64,000 nucleotides of DNA from Pseudomonas guariconensis (GTDB taxonomy: Bacteria > Pseudomonadota > Gammaproteobacteria > Pseudomonadales > Pseudomonadaceae), in assembly GCF_015680235.1 (NCBI RefSeq), contig NZ_JADLJL010000005.1, positions 124,001 to 188,000 of the forward strand. Direction: 5' to 3'. Positions 18,747-27,605 of this stretch are shown here, one piece after another. Position 1 is the stretch's first letter, and each line of letters starts with the position of its first letter. The notes beneath the pieces were generated by a model. The model had not been told where the DNA came from. It made no database searches and was given only the letters and a program-made list of their open reading frames with translations. Position numbers and translations under genes: made by a program.

Positions 18747-20103
18747 GCCCCTGAAGCTGGCCGTGGTCGGCCATACCAACGTCGGCAAGACCTCGCTACT
18801 GCGTACCCTGACCCGTGACGTCGGCTTCGGCGAGGTCTCCCATCGCCCCAGCACTACCCGCCACGTGGAAGGCGCACGCCTGTCGGTGGACGGCCAGCCC
18901 TTGCTGGAGCTGTACGACACGCCGGGACTGGAAGATGCCATCGCCCTGCTCGACTACCTGGAGCGCTTGGAACGCCCCGGCGAACGCCTGGATGGCCCGG
19001 CGCGGCTGGAGCGCTTCCTGCAGGGCAGCGAGGCCCGTCAGCGCTTCGAGCAGGAAGCCAAGGTGCTGCGCCAGCTGCTGGCCAGCAACGCCGGGCTCTA
19101 TGTGATCGATGCGCGCGAGCCGGTGCTGGCCAAGTACCGCGACGAACTGGAAGTCCTGGCCAGTTGCGGCAAGCCATTGCTACCGGTGCTCAACTTCGTC
19201 GCCAGCAACCAGCACCGTGAGCCGGAGTGGCGCGAGGCCTTGGCCCGTCTGGGCCTGCATGCGCTGGTGCGTTTCGACAGCGTGGCGCCACCGGAAGATG
19301 GCGAGCGCCGCCTGTACGAGAGTCTGGCCTTGCTCCTGGAAGATGCCCGCCCGGCCCTGCAGCGCCTGGTCGATGACCAACAGGTCCAGCGTCTGGCCCG
19401 GCGCCAGGGTGCCAAGCGCCTGGTCGCCGAGCTGCTGCTCGACTGCGCCGCCTGCCGGCGCAGCGTACCCGCCGAGCCAGCCGCCGAGGCGCAGGCCATC
19501 GAAGCCCTGCGCCACGAAGTGCGCCAGCGGGAGCAACGTTGCGTCGAGGCGCTGCTCAGACTCTACGCCTTCCGCCGCGAGGACGCCCATGCCAGCGACC
19601 TGCCCTTGCTGGACGGGCGCTGGGGGGACGACCTGTTCAACCCCGAAACCCTCAAGCTGCTGGGGGTGCGCCTGGGCAGCGGCGTCGCCGCCGGAGCCGC
19701 CGCCGGAGCCGGGGTGGACCTGCTGGTGGGCGGCCTGACCCTGGGCGCCGCAGCGCTGGCCGGGGCCATTGCCGGAGGTGCGCTGCAGACCGCGCGCAAC
19801 TATGGGTCGCGGTTGATGGGCAAGCTCAAGGGCCAGCGTGAACTGACCGTGGACGACACCGTGCTGCGCCTGCTGGCGTTGCGCCAACAGCAGCTGATCG
19901 CCGCGCTCGACAGCCGCGGGCACGCGGCGCAAGACAGCATTCGCCTGGGTGAGCTGGATGAAAGCACCTGGCGCGAGGGCAAGCTACCCGAGGCGCTCAA
20001 GCGTGCGCGGGCACATCCGCAGTGGTCGTCGCTCAACCCTGGGGCGCGCCTCAACCAGACCGAGCGGCAGGAGCAACTCGACGCCTTGGTGAAGAACCTT
20101 TAG
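18739..20103 (+). CDS. GTPase with DUF3482 domain
   Basis: A 454-residue P-loop GTPase of the Era/TrmE-like class. The G1 motif GHTNVGKT is at residues 11-18, G3 is DTPGLE near 58, and G4 is not a clean NKxD (the segment PVLNFVASN is the nearest). The C-terminal half has a glycine-zipper stretch (GVAAGAAAGAGVDLLVGGLT), suggesting membrane association, then a helical tail. ATG 18739 is preferred over 18733 because GGAG is then 7 bases upstream. Translational coupling with the DUF2868 membrane protein suggests a two-component membrane GTPase module of unknown role. Confidence 0.87.
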   Translation: MTEPLKLAVVGHTNVGKTSLLRTLTRDVGFGEVSHRPSTTRHVEGARLSVDGQPLLELYDTPGLEDAIALLDYLERLERPGERLDGPARLERFLQGSEARQRFEQEAKVLRQLLASNAGLYVIDAREPVLAKYRDELEVLASCGKPLLPVLNFVASNQHREPEWREALARLGLHALVRFDSVAPPEDGERRLYESLALLLEDARPALQRLVDDQQVQRLARRQGAKRLVAELLLDCAACRRSVPAEPAAEAQAIEALRHEVRQREQRCVEALLRLYAFRREDAHASDLPLLDGRWGDDLFNPETLKLLGVRLGSGVAAGAAAGAGVDLLVGGLTLGAAALAGAIAGGALQTARNYGSRLMGKLKGQRELTVDDTVLRLLALRQQQLIAALDSRGHAAQDSIRLGELDESTWREGKLPEALKRARAHPQWSSLNPGARLNQTERQEQLDALVKNL

Positions 20104-20182
20104 GCCCAATCGCCGGCAAGCCGGCTCCCACAAGTACGGCGGCAAGCGCAGGACAGGTGGGAGCCGGCTTGCCGGCGATTCG
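20104..20182. repeat. Inverted REP pair
   Basis: Facing REP copies at about 20104-20131 (CGCCGGCAAGCCGGCTCCCA) and 20157-20182 (GGGAGCCGGCTTGCCGGCGA) lie between the convergent GTPase and binding-protein genes. Confidence 0.85.
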
Positions 20183-20205
20183 AGGCCGTAGGCCTCGCGA
20201 TGCCT

Positions 20206-21231
20206 TTACTGTTGGGCAACCTTCTCCGACTTGCCGTCGTAGCGCTTACGCCACTCGGCGAGGATCTGGTCGCGGTTCTTCGAGGCCCAGGCAAAATCGT
20301 TCTTGATCAGGCGCTGCTCGTAGTCCGCCGGCAGCTCGGTCTGAGGCTTGGCGATACCCGGCGCAGCCAGCACCGCGAAGTTTTCCTTGTACAGCTCCAT
20401 GGCGGCCGGGCTCGCCGAGAAGTCGGCCAGGCGCTTGGCCGCATCGGCCTTCGGCGAACCTTTGATCACTGCGGTGGCCTCGATTTCCCAGCCCAGGCCT
20501 TCCTTGGGCAGGACGATGTCCAGCGGCGCACCCTGGCGCTTGAGCTGCACGGCCGGGTATTCGAACGAGATACCGATCGGGAACTCGCCGGCAGCCGCCA
20601 ACTTGCACGGTTTGGAACCGGAATGGACGTATTGGCCGATGTTCTGGTGCAGGGCGTCCATGTAGGCCCAACCCTGCGGTTCACCAAAGGTCTGCAACCA
20701 GGCGCTGACATCCAGGAAGCCCGTGCCGGACGACGCCGGGTTCGGCATGACGATCTTGCCCTTGTATTCAGGCTTGGTCAGGTCCTGCCAGCTCACCGGC
20801 TTGCTCAGCCCCTGCTTCTGGGCCTCGATGGTGTTGAAGCAGATAGTCGCAGCCCATACATCCATGCCGACCCAGGCCGGCGGGTTAGCCGCATCCCGGT
20901 AGTTCGGCGAGATCTTGCCCAGGTCTTTGGGCGCATAGGCCTCGAGCATGCCGTTCTGGTCGAGGATCGCCAGGCTGGATGCGGCCAGGCCCCAAACCGC
21001 ATCGGCCTGCGGGCGGTCCTTCTCGGCCAGCAGTTTGGCGGTGATGATGCCCGTGGAGTCGCGCACCCATTTGATCTCGATGTCCGGGTTGGCCTTTTCG
21101 AAAGCCTGCTTGTAGCTCTTGAGCTGCTCGGCCTCCAGGGCCGTGTATACGGTCAACTGGGTCGCGGCAGCCGAAGCCTGCAGGCTGAACACAGCGGATA
21201 CGGCAGCGACAAGTGCGAGGGGCTTGAACAT
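20206..21231 (-). CDS. ABC transporter periplasmic binding protein (2-aminoethylphosphonate/iron type)
   Basis: A 341-residue extracellular solute-binding protein of the family that holds ferric-iron and phosphonate receptors. A cleavable signal peptide spans about residues 1-22 (MFKPLALVAAVSAVFSLQAS). The fold markers are LTVYTALEAEQLKSYKQAF, then IKWVRDSTGIITAKLLAEK and NPASSGTGFLDVSAWLQ. The last phrase is typical of the putative 2-aminoethylphosphonate receptor group rather than of iron receptors. It is the last gene of a permease/ATPase operon. Substrate assignment is moderate. Confidence 0.83.
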   Translation of the reverse strand: MFKPLALVAAVSAVFSLQASAAATQLTVYTALEAEQLKSYKQAFEKANPDIEIKWVRDSTGIITAKLLAEKDRPQADAVWGLAASSLAILDQNGMLEAYAPKDLGKISPNYRDAANPPAWVGMDVWAATICFNTIEAQKQGLSKPVSWQDLTKPEYKGKIVMPNPASSGTGFLDVSAWLQTFGEPQGWAYMDALHQNIGQYVHSGSKPCKLAAAGEFPIGISFEYPAVQLKRQGAPLDIVLPKEGLGWEIEATAVIKGSPKADAAKRLADFSASPAAMELYKENFAVLAAPGIAKPQTELPADYEQRLIKNDFAWASKNRDQILAEWRKRYDGKSEKVAQQ

Positions 21232-21261
21232 GATGCGGTTCCTTACAGGGTTGGCAGTCGG

Positions 21262-22986
21262 TCAATGGCCGGGGGCGCGCTGGCGCCAGGCCTGGGAGCG
21301 GCGCAGCAGGCCGCGGGAAGCACCGGCCAGCAGCAGCGAAGCAGTCGCGCTGGTCAGCAGGATCAACGTCGACATGGCGGCGGCGCCGCCCACGTTGCCG
21401 GCGTCGTCCATGTTCAGCACGGCGACGGCGGCGAGGATGGTGTCAGGGCTGTACAGGAAGATCGCCGCCGACACCGTGGTCATCGCCGAAACGAACAGGT
21501 AACGGATGATGTCCAGCAGCGCTGGCAGGCAGATCGGTACGGTGACCCGGGCAAAATGCTTGTACAGCGGAGCCTTGAGCGACAGCGCCGCGGCCTCGAA
21601 CTCGCTGTCCAGCTGGCGCAACGCAGTGGTCGCGGTCATCTGCGCGGTGGTCAGGTAGTGGGCGATGGTGCACACCACCAGCAGCGCCATGCCTCCATAG
21701 AACACGTGCAGCGGGTTGCCCGCCAGGTTGAAGAAGAATACATAGCCCAGCCCAAGCACCAACCCGGGTACGGCCATGGGGATGAAGCTCAGCAGGCGCA
21801 AGGCCTGGTTGAGCGGCCGTTGGCCCTGGGTCTTCTCCATCAGGTAGGCACCGGTGAAGATCACCGCGCTGCCGATCACGGCGGTGGCCAGGGCCATGGT
21901 CACGCTGTTGCGATAGGCCAGCCAGCCGCCACCGGCAGTATCGTCGAACATATAGTGCTTGAACGACAGCGACAGGTTGTAAGGCCAGAACGTGACCAGC
22001 GACGAGTACACCGCCATGCCGATGACCATCAGCAGCACCGCGCACACCAGCAACACTATGGCCAGGAAACAGGCATCACGGCTGCCCGAAGGCTTGGGCT
22101 GGAACACCTGGGCGCGGCCACTCATGGCCTCGCCCTGGCGACGACGCAGCCAGGCATCCACGGCAAAGCTCAGCAACGCCGGCACCAGCAGGACCATGCC
22201 GATCAGCGCGCCACGGCCGAATTGCTGCTGGCCGACCACGGCTTTGTAGGCCTCCAGCGCCAGCACCTGATAGTCGCCGCCCACCACCACCGGCACGCCG
22301 AAATCGGTGATGGTCAAGGTGAACACCAGGCAGAACGCGGCGAACACCGCCTGGCGCGTGCCCGGCCAGGTGACGCTGCGAAACGCCCGCCATGGCCCTG
22401 CGCCCATGCTCGAGGCGGCGTCGAACAGCCGGGCATCGGCCAGCGACAGCGCCGAGAGCAGGATCATCAAGGCATGGGGGAAGGTGTAGATGGCCTCGCC
22501 CAGGACGATGCCCCAGAAGCCGTAGACGTTGTCGGTCAGCAGCCCGCGCAACAGGCCCTGGTTGCCGAACAGGTACACCAGGGCGATGGCCGGCAGCATG
22601 GACGGCGCCAGCAGCGGCAACAGGGAAATCCCGCGCCACAGGCCCTTGGCCGGTATCAGGGTGCGCTGCAGGGCATAGGCGAACAGGTAGGCCAGCGGCA
22701 CGACGATGGCCGCGACGCTGAAGGCCACCTTGAGGCTGTTGCCCAGCAACCAGTGGAAGTTCTCGCTGGCGAACAACTCGCGGGCAGCGACCAGGCCGCC
22801 GCCTTGGCCAGCGTCGCCATTGAAGCCGCGCCAGAAAATCGCCAGCAGCGGCATCAGCACGGCGAGGATGAGCAGGGCCAGCAGCAGGCTCTTGCCGCCG
22901 ACGACGAAAAGGCGATCCCCCAGCGCCACACCACTGCGGGGCGCGGCCTTGGCCTGGGCGATCGGCACGGACATTGGCGCGGCCAT
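21262..22986 (-). CDS. ABC transporter permease, fused two-domain (2-aminoethylphosphonate type)
   Basis: A 574-residue inner-membrane protein made of two BPD-transport permease domains in one chain, with about twelve hydrophobic segments. Each half has an EAA-like loop: FDAASSMGAGPWRAFRSVTWP in the first and FEAAALSLKAPLYKHFARVT in the second. These contact the ATPase. The fused layout is that of the iron and 2-aminoethylphosphonate importers. The ATG at 22986 lies one base after the TGA of the ATPase gene; a TTG at 22995 and an ATG at 22974 are alternatives. Confidence 0.86.
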   Translation of the reverse strand: MAAPMSVPIAQAKAAPRSGVALGDRLFVVGGKSLLLALLILAVLMPLLAIFWRGFNGDAGQGGGLVAARELFASENFHWLLGNSLKVAFSVAAIVVPLAYLFAYALQRTLIPAKGLWRGISLLPLLAPSMLPAIALVYLFGNQGLLRGLLTDNVYGFWGIVLGEAIYTFPHALMILLSALSLADARLFDAASSMGAGPWRAFRSVTWPGTRQAVFAAFCLVFTLTITDFGVPVVVGGDYQVLALEAYKAVVGQQQFGRGALIGMVLLVPALLSFAVDAWLRRRQGEAMSGRAQVFQPKPSGSRDACFLAIVLLVCAVLLMVIGMAVYSSLVTFWPYNLSLSFKHYMFDDTAGGGWLAYRNSVTMALATAVIGSAVIFTGAYLMEKTQGQRPLNQALRLLSFIPMAVPGLVLGLGYVFFFNLAGNPLHVFYGGMALLVVCTIAHYLTTAQMTATTALRQLDSEFEAAALSLKAPLYKHFARVTVPICLPALLDIIRYLFVSAMTTVSAAIFLYSPDTILAAVAVLNMDDAGNVGGAAAMSTLILLTSATASLLLAGASRGLLRRSQAWRQRAPGH

Positions 22987-22987
22987 C

Positions 22988-24052
22988 TCAGGCAAAGACC
23001 TGCAGGCTGCGCGGCGGCAGGGCCACCCAGATGTCCTGGGAGCCCAGGCGCGGCATGGCCTCCGGGGCCACTTCCGCCAGCAAGGAATGGCCTGGCAGTG
23101 CCTTGAGTTCGAAACTCATGCGGCAGCGGTTGCCGAGGAAGGTGATTTCCCGAACCAGAGCCGGGAACAGGTTTTCCTCATGCACCGGCGGGTTGACGGT
23201 AATCGCCTCCGGCCGGCAGAACAGGCGGCCACTGCCCGCCTGCACGGCGCCCGGGACCAGGCGCATGTTCACGTCACCGACCTGGGCATGATGCTCGCCA
23301 CTGCGCTGGAACGGCAGCCAGTTGCCCTGACCGACGAACTCGGCGACGAAGGGGGTGGCGGGTTGGTCGTAGATTTCCTGCGGGGTGGCGTACTGCTCGA
23401 CCTGGCCGTGGTTCATCACGGCAATGCGATCGGCCATCAGCATGGCTTCGTCCTGGTTGTGGGTCACCATCAAGGTGGTGATGCCCAACTGACGCTGCAG
23501 TTGGCGCAGCTCGGTGCACAGGTGTTCGCGCACGCGAGCATCGAGGGCCGACATCGGCTCGTCGAGCAACAGCAACGAAGGTGCCGGCGCCAGGGCGCGG
23601 GCCAGGGCCACGCGCTGCTGCTGGCCACCGGATAGCTGGCCGGGGTACTTCTTCTCGCTGCCGGAAAGGCCGACCAGCTCGAGCATCTCGGCCACGCGGT
23701 GGCGGGCCTCTTCGCGGCTGCAGCCGGTCAGGCCGTAGGCGATGTTGGCTTCGACGGTGAGGTTGGGGAACAGCGCGTAGGACTGGAACAGGATGCCGTA
23801 GTCACGGGCCTGGGGTGGCAGCTCGGAGATGTCGCGCTCACCGATGTACAGCTCACCGCGATCCTGGCGCTCCAGGCCGGCGATGCAGCGCAACAGCGTG
23901 GTCTTGCCGCAGCCCGAAGGGCCGAGCAGGCAGACCAGTTCGCCTGCGGCGATGTCCAGGGACACATCGTTCAGTGCGGTGAAGGCGCCGAAGCGCTTGT
24001 AGATGCCGCGCACTTTCATTTGTGCGCCTGGGGTGGTGATGACGTTGTTCAT
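22988..24052 (-). CDS. ABC transporter ATP-binding protein (2-aminoethylphosphonate type)
   Basis: A 354-residue cytoplasmic ATPase. It has Walker A LLGPSGCGKTTLLR near residue 42, the signature LSGGQQQRVALARAL, Walker B LLLLDEPMSALDARV, and the switch MVTHNQDEAM. A C-terminal TOBE-like part follows (residues 240-354). It energises the permease encoded next. The gene opens the transporter operon, with GAGG 8 bases before the ATG. No phosphonate-degrading gene (phnW, phnX or similar) is adjacent. Confidence 0.9.
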   Translation of the reverse strand: MNNVITTPGAQMKVRGIYKRFGAFTALNDVSLDIAAGELVCLLGPSGCGKTTLLRCIAGLERQDRGELYIGERDISELPPQARDYGILFQSYALFPNLTVEANIAYGLTGCSREEARHRVAEMLELVGLSGSEKKYPGQLSGGQQQRVALARALAPAPSLLLLDEPMSALDARVREHLCTELRQLQRQLGITTLMVTHNQDEAMLMADRIAVMNHGQVEQYATPQEIYDQPATPFVAEFVGQGNWLPFQRSGEHHAQVGDVNMRLVPGAVQAGSGRLFCRPEAITVNPPVHEENLFPALVREITFLGNRCRMSFELKALPGHSLLAEVAPEAMPRLGSQDIWVALPPRSLQVFA

Positions 24053-24169
24053 GACAGGGCCTCATCGAACAGATGGGGCCCATGCTAGGAACTCAATGCG
24101 AAGGTTATGTGGCTTGGAGGTAAAAGCTGCCGATAGTGCTATTCAAGAATTTTGTAGTGAATTCGCCGG

Positions 24170-24306
24170 CCCAATCGCGGGACAAGCCCGCTCGGAGGGC
24201 AGCGCTTACCACTCGTTCTTTGTGCGACAGCGCAACCCGAAGGGCTGGGTGATCTCCCACAGGCATTGCGCAAACCCTGTGGGAGCGGGCTTGCCCCGCG
24301 ATTGGG
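24170..24306. repeat. Inverted REP pair with shared spacer
   Basis: REP copies at about 24170-24193 (CAATCGCGGGACAAGCCCGC) and 24277-24306 (GAGCGGGCTTGCCCCGCGAT) flank a spacer. The spacer part near 24221-24270 closely resembles that inside the 249-bp duplication at 8642-9139 (CGACAGCGCA.CCCGAAGG). The whole REP-spacer-REP unit is therefore a dispersed element, not chance hairpins. Confidence 0.8.
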
Positions 24307-24309
24307 CGC

Positions 24310-25179
24310 TCAGAACCGCGACCCAGCCACCTCTTGCGCCACCCCGAGGAACGCCGCTGGCAGTCGCGCTTGGCGGCGCTCCTTCAGGCAATACAGGTAT
24401 TCATGCATCACCGGTGCGTTGTCCAGCGCCAGCACCCGCAGCTCCGGGTTATGCGGCACTTCATGACGGGCGATGATGCTGATGCCGATGTTGCGCAGCA
24501 CCGCCTCGCGGATCGACTCGCGGCTGCCGATCTCCAGCAGCGTCCCACCACCGATCCCGGCGCCCTCGAGCATCCGCTCGGTCAGCTTGCGGGTGGTCGA
24601 ACCCTGCTCGCGCATCAGCAGGCAATGCCCGGCCAGCGCCTCGATCGACACCGCCTCACGATGGGCCAAGGGGTGATTGCGGTGCACCGCCACCACCAAC
24701 GGGTCGGCCCCCAGCACCTTGCGCACCAGACGGTTGTCCTCCACCAGCTGCGACGACGCCGCAATGTCCACCCGGTAGTCCTCGAGCATTTCCAGCACCT
24801 GCTGGGAGTTGCCGATCTCCACCGTCAGCTCTACCTGGGGCAGGCGCTCGCGGAAGACCTTCACCAGGTCGAGGATGTAGTACGGCGCGGTGGCCGCGAT
24901 GCGCAAGCCGCCCTGGGCCTGGCCGCTGTTGCGCAGCTCGAACTCGATGTCGGCTTCCTGCTGGAGCAACGCCTTGACCATCGGCAACAGCCGCGCGCCC
25001 TCCTCGCTCAGCACCAGGCGCCGCCCGCCACGGTAGAACAGCTCTACCGCGTATTGGCTCTCCAGGTTGCGGATCTGCGTGGTCACCGTGGGCTGGCTGA
25101 GCCCGAGCTTCTTCGCGGCCAAGGTAATACTGCCCAGGCGAGCCACCATGTAGAAAGCCTTGAGCTCGGCGCTCAGCAT
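24310..25179 (-). CDS. LysR family transcriptional regulator
   Basis: A 289-residue protein with an N-terminal winged helix (ELKAFYMVARLGSITLAAKK, then LSQPTVTTQIRNLE) and a periplasmic-binding-like effector domain. The ATG at 25179 has AGAGG 7 bases upstream. It lies between cadA (11 bases upstream, same strand) and the phosphonate-type transporter operon (257 bases downstream, same strand). LysR proteins of this kind accompany 2-aminoethylphosphonate transporters, so I favour control of that operon. The tiny gap to cadA means metal-induced read-through is possible. Confidence 0.87.
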   Translation of the reverse strand: MLSAELKAFYMVARLGSITLAAKKLGLSQPTVTTQIRNLESQYAVELFYRGGRRLVLSEEGARLLPMVKALLQQEADIEFELRNSGQAQGGLRIAATAPYYILDLVKVFRERLPQVELTVEIGNSQQVLEMLEDYRVDIAASSQLVEDNRLVRKVLGADPLVVAVHRNHPLAHREAVSIEALAGHCLLMREQGSTTRKLTERMLEGAGIGGGTLLEIGSRESIREAVLRNIGISIIARHEVPHNPELRVLALDNAPVMHEYLYCLKERRQARLPAAFLGVAQEVAGSRF

Positions 25180-25189
25180 CGGGTTACCT

Positions 25190-27421
25190 CTATTTGCGCA
25201 GCAGGCGCAAGCCATTGAACACCACCAGCAGGCTCACGCCCATGTCGGCGAACACCGCCATCCACATGGTCGCCATGCCGGCGAAGGTGATCGCCAGGAA
25301 AATCGCCTTGATACCCAGGGCCAGCACGATGTTCTGGGTGAGGATCGCCGCACTTTGGCGCGACAGCCTGACGAAGGCGGGGATTTTACGCAAGTCGTCG
25401 TCCATCAGCGCTACATCGGCGGTCTCGATGGCGGTGTCGGTGCCCGCTGCCGCCATGGCGAAGCCGATCTCGGCACGGGCCAGGGCCGGCGCGTCGTTGA
25501 TGCCATCGCCGACCATGCCCACACGATGCCCTTGGGCATACAGCTGCTCGATGCTGTCGAGCTTGTCCGCAGGCAGCAGGTTGCCCTCGGCGCGGTCGAT
25601 GCCCACCTGGGCGGCGATGGCCTGGGCCGTGTGCGGATTGTCGCCGGTCAACATGACAGTCTTGATACCCAACGCGTGCAGCTCAGCGATGGCCTGGCGG
25701 CTGCTGTCCTTGACCGTGTCGGCCACGGCGAACAGTGCGAGCGGGCCGGAGCCGTCGAGCAGCAGCACCACGGTCTTGCCCTGGCGTTCCAGTTGGTCGA
25801 GCTCGGCTTCCAGCGCGGGCGAGCACAGGCCCAGTTCCTCGACCAGGCGGTGGTTGCCCAGGTGATACAGGGTGCCGTCGATCTCGCCCTTCACGCCGCG
25901 ACCGGCCAGGGCGGTGAAGTCACTCACCTCGCCCAAGGCCAGGCCCTGTTCGTGGGCATGCTGGGCAATGGCACCGGACACCGGGTGGTCGGAGCGCCCG
26001 GCGAGGCTCGCGGCCAACGCCTGGACACGGCCTTCGAACAACGGGTCGAGAATTTTGCTGTCGGTCTGCACCGGCTTGCCATGGGTGATGGTGCCGGTCT
26101 TGTCCAGGGCGAGGAAGTCCAGCTTGCGCCCGCCCTCCAGGTAGACCCCGCCCTTGATCAGGATGCCCTTGCGTGCCGCAGCGGCCAGGCCGCTGACGAT
26201 GGTCACCGGGGTGGAGATCACCAGTGCGCACGGGCACGCTACCACCAGCAGCACCAAAGCACGGTAGATCCAGTCGAACCAGGCGCCAGCCATGAACACG
26301 GGTGGGAAGATCGCCACCGCCAGGGCCACGGCGAACACCACTGGCGTGTAGATGCGCGAGAACTGGTCGACGAAGCGCTGGGTCGGCGCCCGGGCGCCTT
26401 GGGCCTCTTCCACGGCCTTGATGATGCGCGCCAGGGTCGACTGGCCAGCCAGGGCCGTGACGCGGTATTCCAGCGCGCCGGCCTGGTTGATGGTGCCGGC
26501 GAACAGTTTGTCGCCCACGGCTTTCTCGACCGGCAGGCTTTCGCCAGTGATCGGCGCCTGATCGACGCTCGATTGTCCACTGACCACTTCGCCATCCAGG
26601 CCGATGCGTTCGCCCGGGCGCACCCGCACCAAGGTCCCCAGGGCTACCTCGCGAACCTCGACCTCACGCCACTGGCCATCGGGCTGCTGCACCGTGGCCA
26701 TGTCCGGGCTCAGTTGCATCAGGCCACCGATGGCATTGCGGGCGCGGTCCAGCGAACGCGCCTCGATCAATTCGGCGACAGTGAACAACACCATGACCAT
26801 CGCGGCCTCCGGCCATTGGCCGATCAACACCGCGCCGGTCACGGCGATGCTCATCAATGCGTTGATGTTGAGGTTGCGGTTCTTCAGGGCGATCCAGCCC
26901 TTCTTGTAGGTCCCCAGGCCACAGCCCAGGATGGCCGCCAGCGCCAGCGCGGCAACGACCCATTCCGGCGCCAGGCCAGCGAAGTGCACCACCTCGGCGG
27001 CAATCGCCGCCACGCCGGAAAGCGCCAGCGGCCACCAACGCGTCTTGCCGGACTGCGGCGCGGTGTGGGTACCGTCGTCCTCACTGGCCAGGGGCTCGGC
27101 GCGCATGCCCAGGCTGTCGATGGCCCGTTCGATCTCGGCGGTGCCGTTCAAGGTGTGATGCACACCCAACACCCGATTGATCAGGTTGAACTCCAGCTGC
27201 TCGACCCCGGCCAGCTTGCCGAGCTTGTCCTGGATCAGGCTCTGCTCGGTGGGGCAATCCATCGCCTCGATGCGGAAACGGCTCAGGCGCGCACTGCCAC
27301 TGGCCTTTTCGGTCAGTTGCACCAAGGCCGGCGCAGCACTGGCGCCGCAGCAACGGTGGGCATGGGGTTCATGGCCATGATCGTGGTCATGCTTGTGTTC
27401 GGGGCTGACAGGCTGGTTCAT
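25190..27421 (-). CDS. cadA: Cd2+/Zn2+/Pb2+-exporting P1B-type ATPase
   Basis: A 743-residue inner-membrane pump. The N-terminus is His-rich ([17 protein letters not shown]) and is followed by one metal-binding domain in which the usual CxxC is replaced by MDCPTE, as in many CadA proteins. The membrane CPC motif ([12 protein letters not shown]) is at 396-398. The phosphorylated Asp440 sits in DKTGTITHG, and the hinge is [10 protein letters not shown]. It expels divalent soft metals. It is divergent from its regulator cadR with the shared operator at 27563-27583, and its leader of about 140 bases carries a REP-like hairpin. Confidence 0.95.
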   Translation of the reverse strand: MNQPVSPEHKHDHDHGHEPHAHRCCGASAAPALVQLTEKASGSARLSRFRIEAMDCPTEQSLIQDKLGKLAGVEQLEFNLINRVLGVHHTLNGTAEIERAIDSLGMRAEPLASEDDGTHTAPQSGKTRWWPLALSGVAAIAAEVVHFAGLAPEWVVAALALAAILGCGLGTYKKGWIALKNRNLNINALMSIAVTGAVLIGQWPEAAMVMVLFTVAELIEARSLDRARNAIGGLMQLSPDMATVQQPDGQWREVEVREVALGTLVRVRPGERIGLDGEVVSGQSSVDQAPITGESLPVEKAVGDKLFAGTINQAGALEYRVTALAGQSTLARIIKAVEEAQGARAPTQRFVDQFSRIYTPVVFAVALAVAIFPPVFMAGAWFDWIYRALVLLVVACPCALVISTPVTIVSGLAAAARKGILIKGGVYLEGGRKLDFLALDKTGTITHGKPVQTDSKILDPLFEGRVQALAASLAGRSDHPVSGAIAQHAHEQGLALGEVSDFTALAGRGVKGEIDGTLYHLGNHRLVEELGLCSPALEAELDQLERQGKTVVLLLDGSGPLALFAVADTVKDSSRQAIAELHALGIKTVMLTGDNPHTAQAIAAQVGIDRAEGNLLPADKLDSIEQLYAQGHRVGMVGDGINDAPALARAEIGFAMAAAGTDTAIETADVALMDDDLRKIPAFVRLSRQSAAILTQNIVLALGIKAIFLAITFAGMATMWMAVFADMGVSLLVVFNGLRLLRK

Positions 27422-27505
27422 GGAATCATCCTTAACGTGAGCACTGGCCTTTGTAGGAATGACTTGCCCAGCGATGGCATCCGGTCAGGCAATCGCGTCG
27501 TTGCG

Positions 27506-27541
27506 GCTGACGCATCGCGGGGCAAACCCGCTCCTACAGGA
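27506..27541. repeat. REP-like palindrome inside the cadA leader
   Basis: The stretch contains GCATCGCGGGGCAAACCCGC followed by TCCTACAGG, a single REP of the type found elsewhere here. It lies between the CadR operator and the cadA start codon, so it would be transcribed into the cadA 5' untranslated region. Confidence 0.65.
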
Positions 27542-27562
27542 AGGGGTTGTTGCCAAGTGAAC

Positions 27563-27583
27563 ACCCTGTAGCCACTATAGGGT
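27563..27583. promoter_or_regulatory. CadR operator/promoter dyad
   Basis: ACCCTGTAG-N3-CTATAGGGT is a near-perfect dyad of the MerR family. Read on the minus strand it follows TTGACC (the cadA -35, at 27583-27588), giving the long spacer that MerR-type activators need to untwist. It matches the known Pseudomonas CadR site pattern. It lies 23 bases upstream of the cadR start and 142 bases upstream of cadA. Confidence 0.88.
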
Positions 27584-27605
27584 CAACCCCTCCTGGAGAT
27601 TCGCC

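Noticed and set aside
20200..23106. A 968-codon plus-strand open frame opposite the ABC transporter genes
   Set aside because: It crosses three real gene boundaries on the other strand and is rich in Gln, His and Arg without any domain. It is an antisense artefact.
24310..25179. LysR protein as the regulator of cadA
   Set aside because: cadA has its own divergent MerR-type regulator and a matching operator, and LysR types do not usually control such pumps.
25160..27571. An 803-codon plus-strand open frame opposite cadA
   Set aside because: cadA is certain from its DKTGT and CPC motifs. The opposite frame even runs through the CadR operator.
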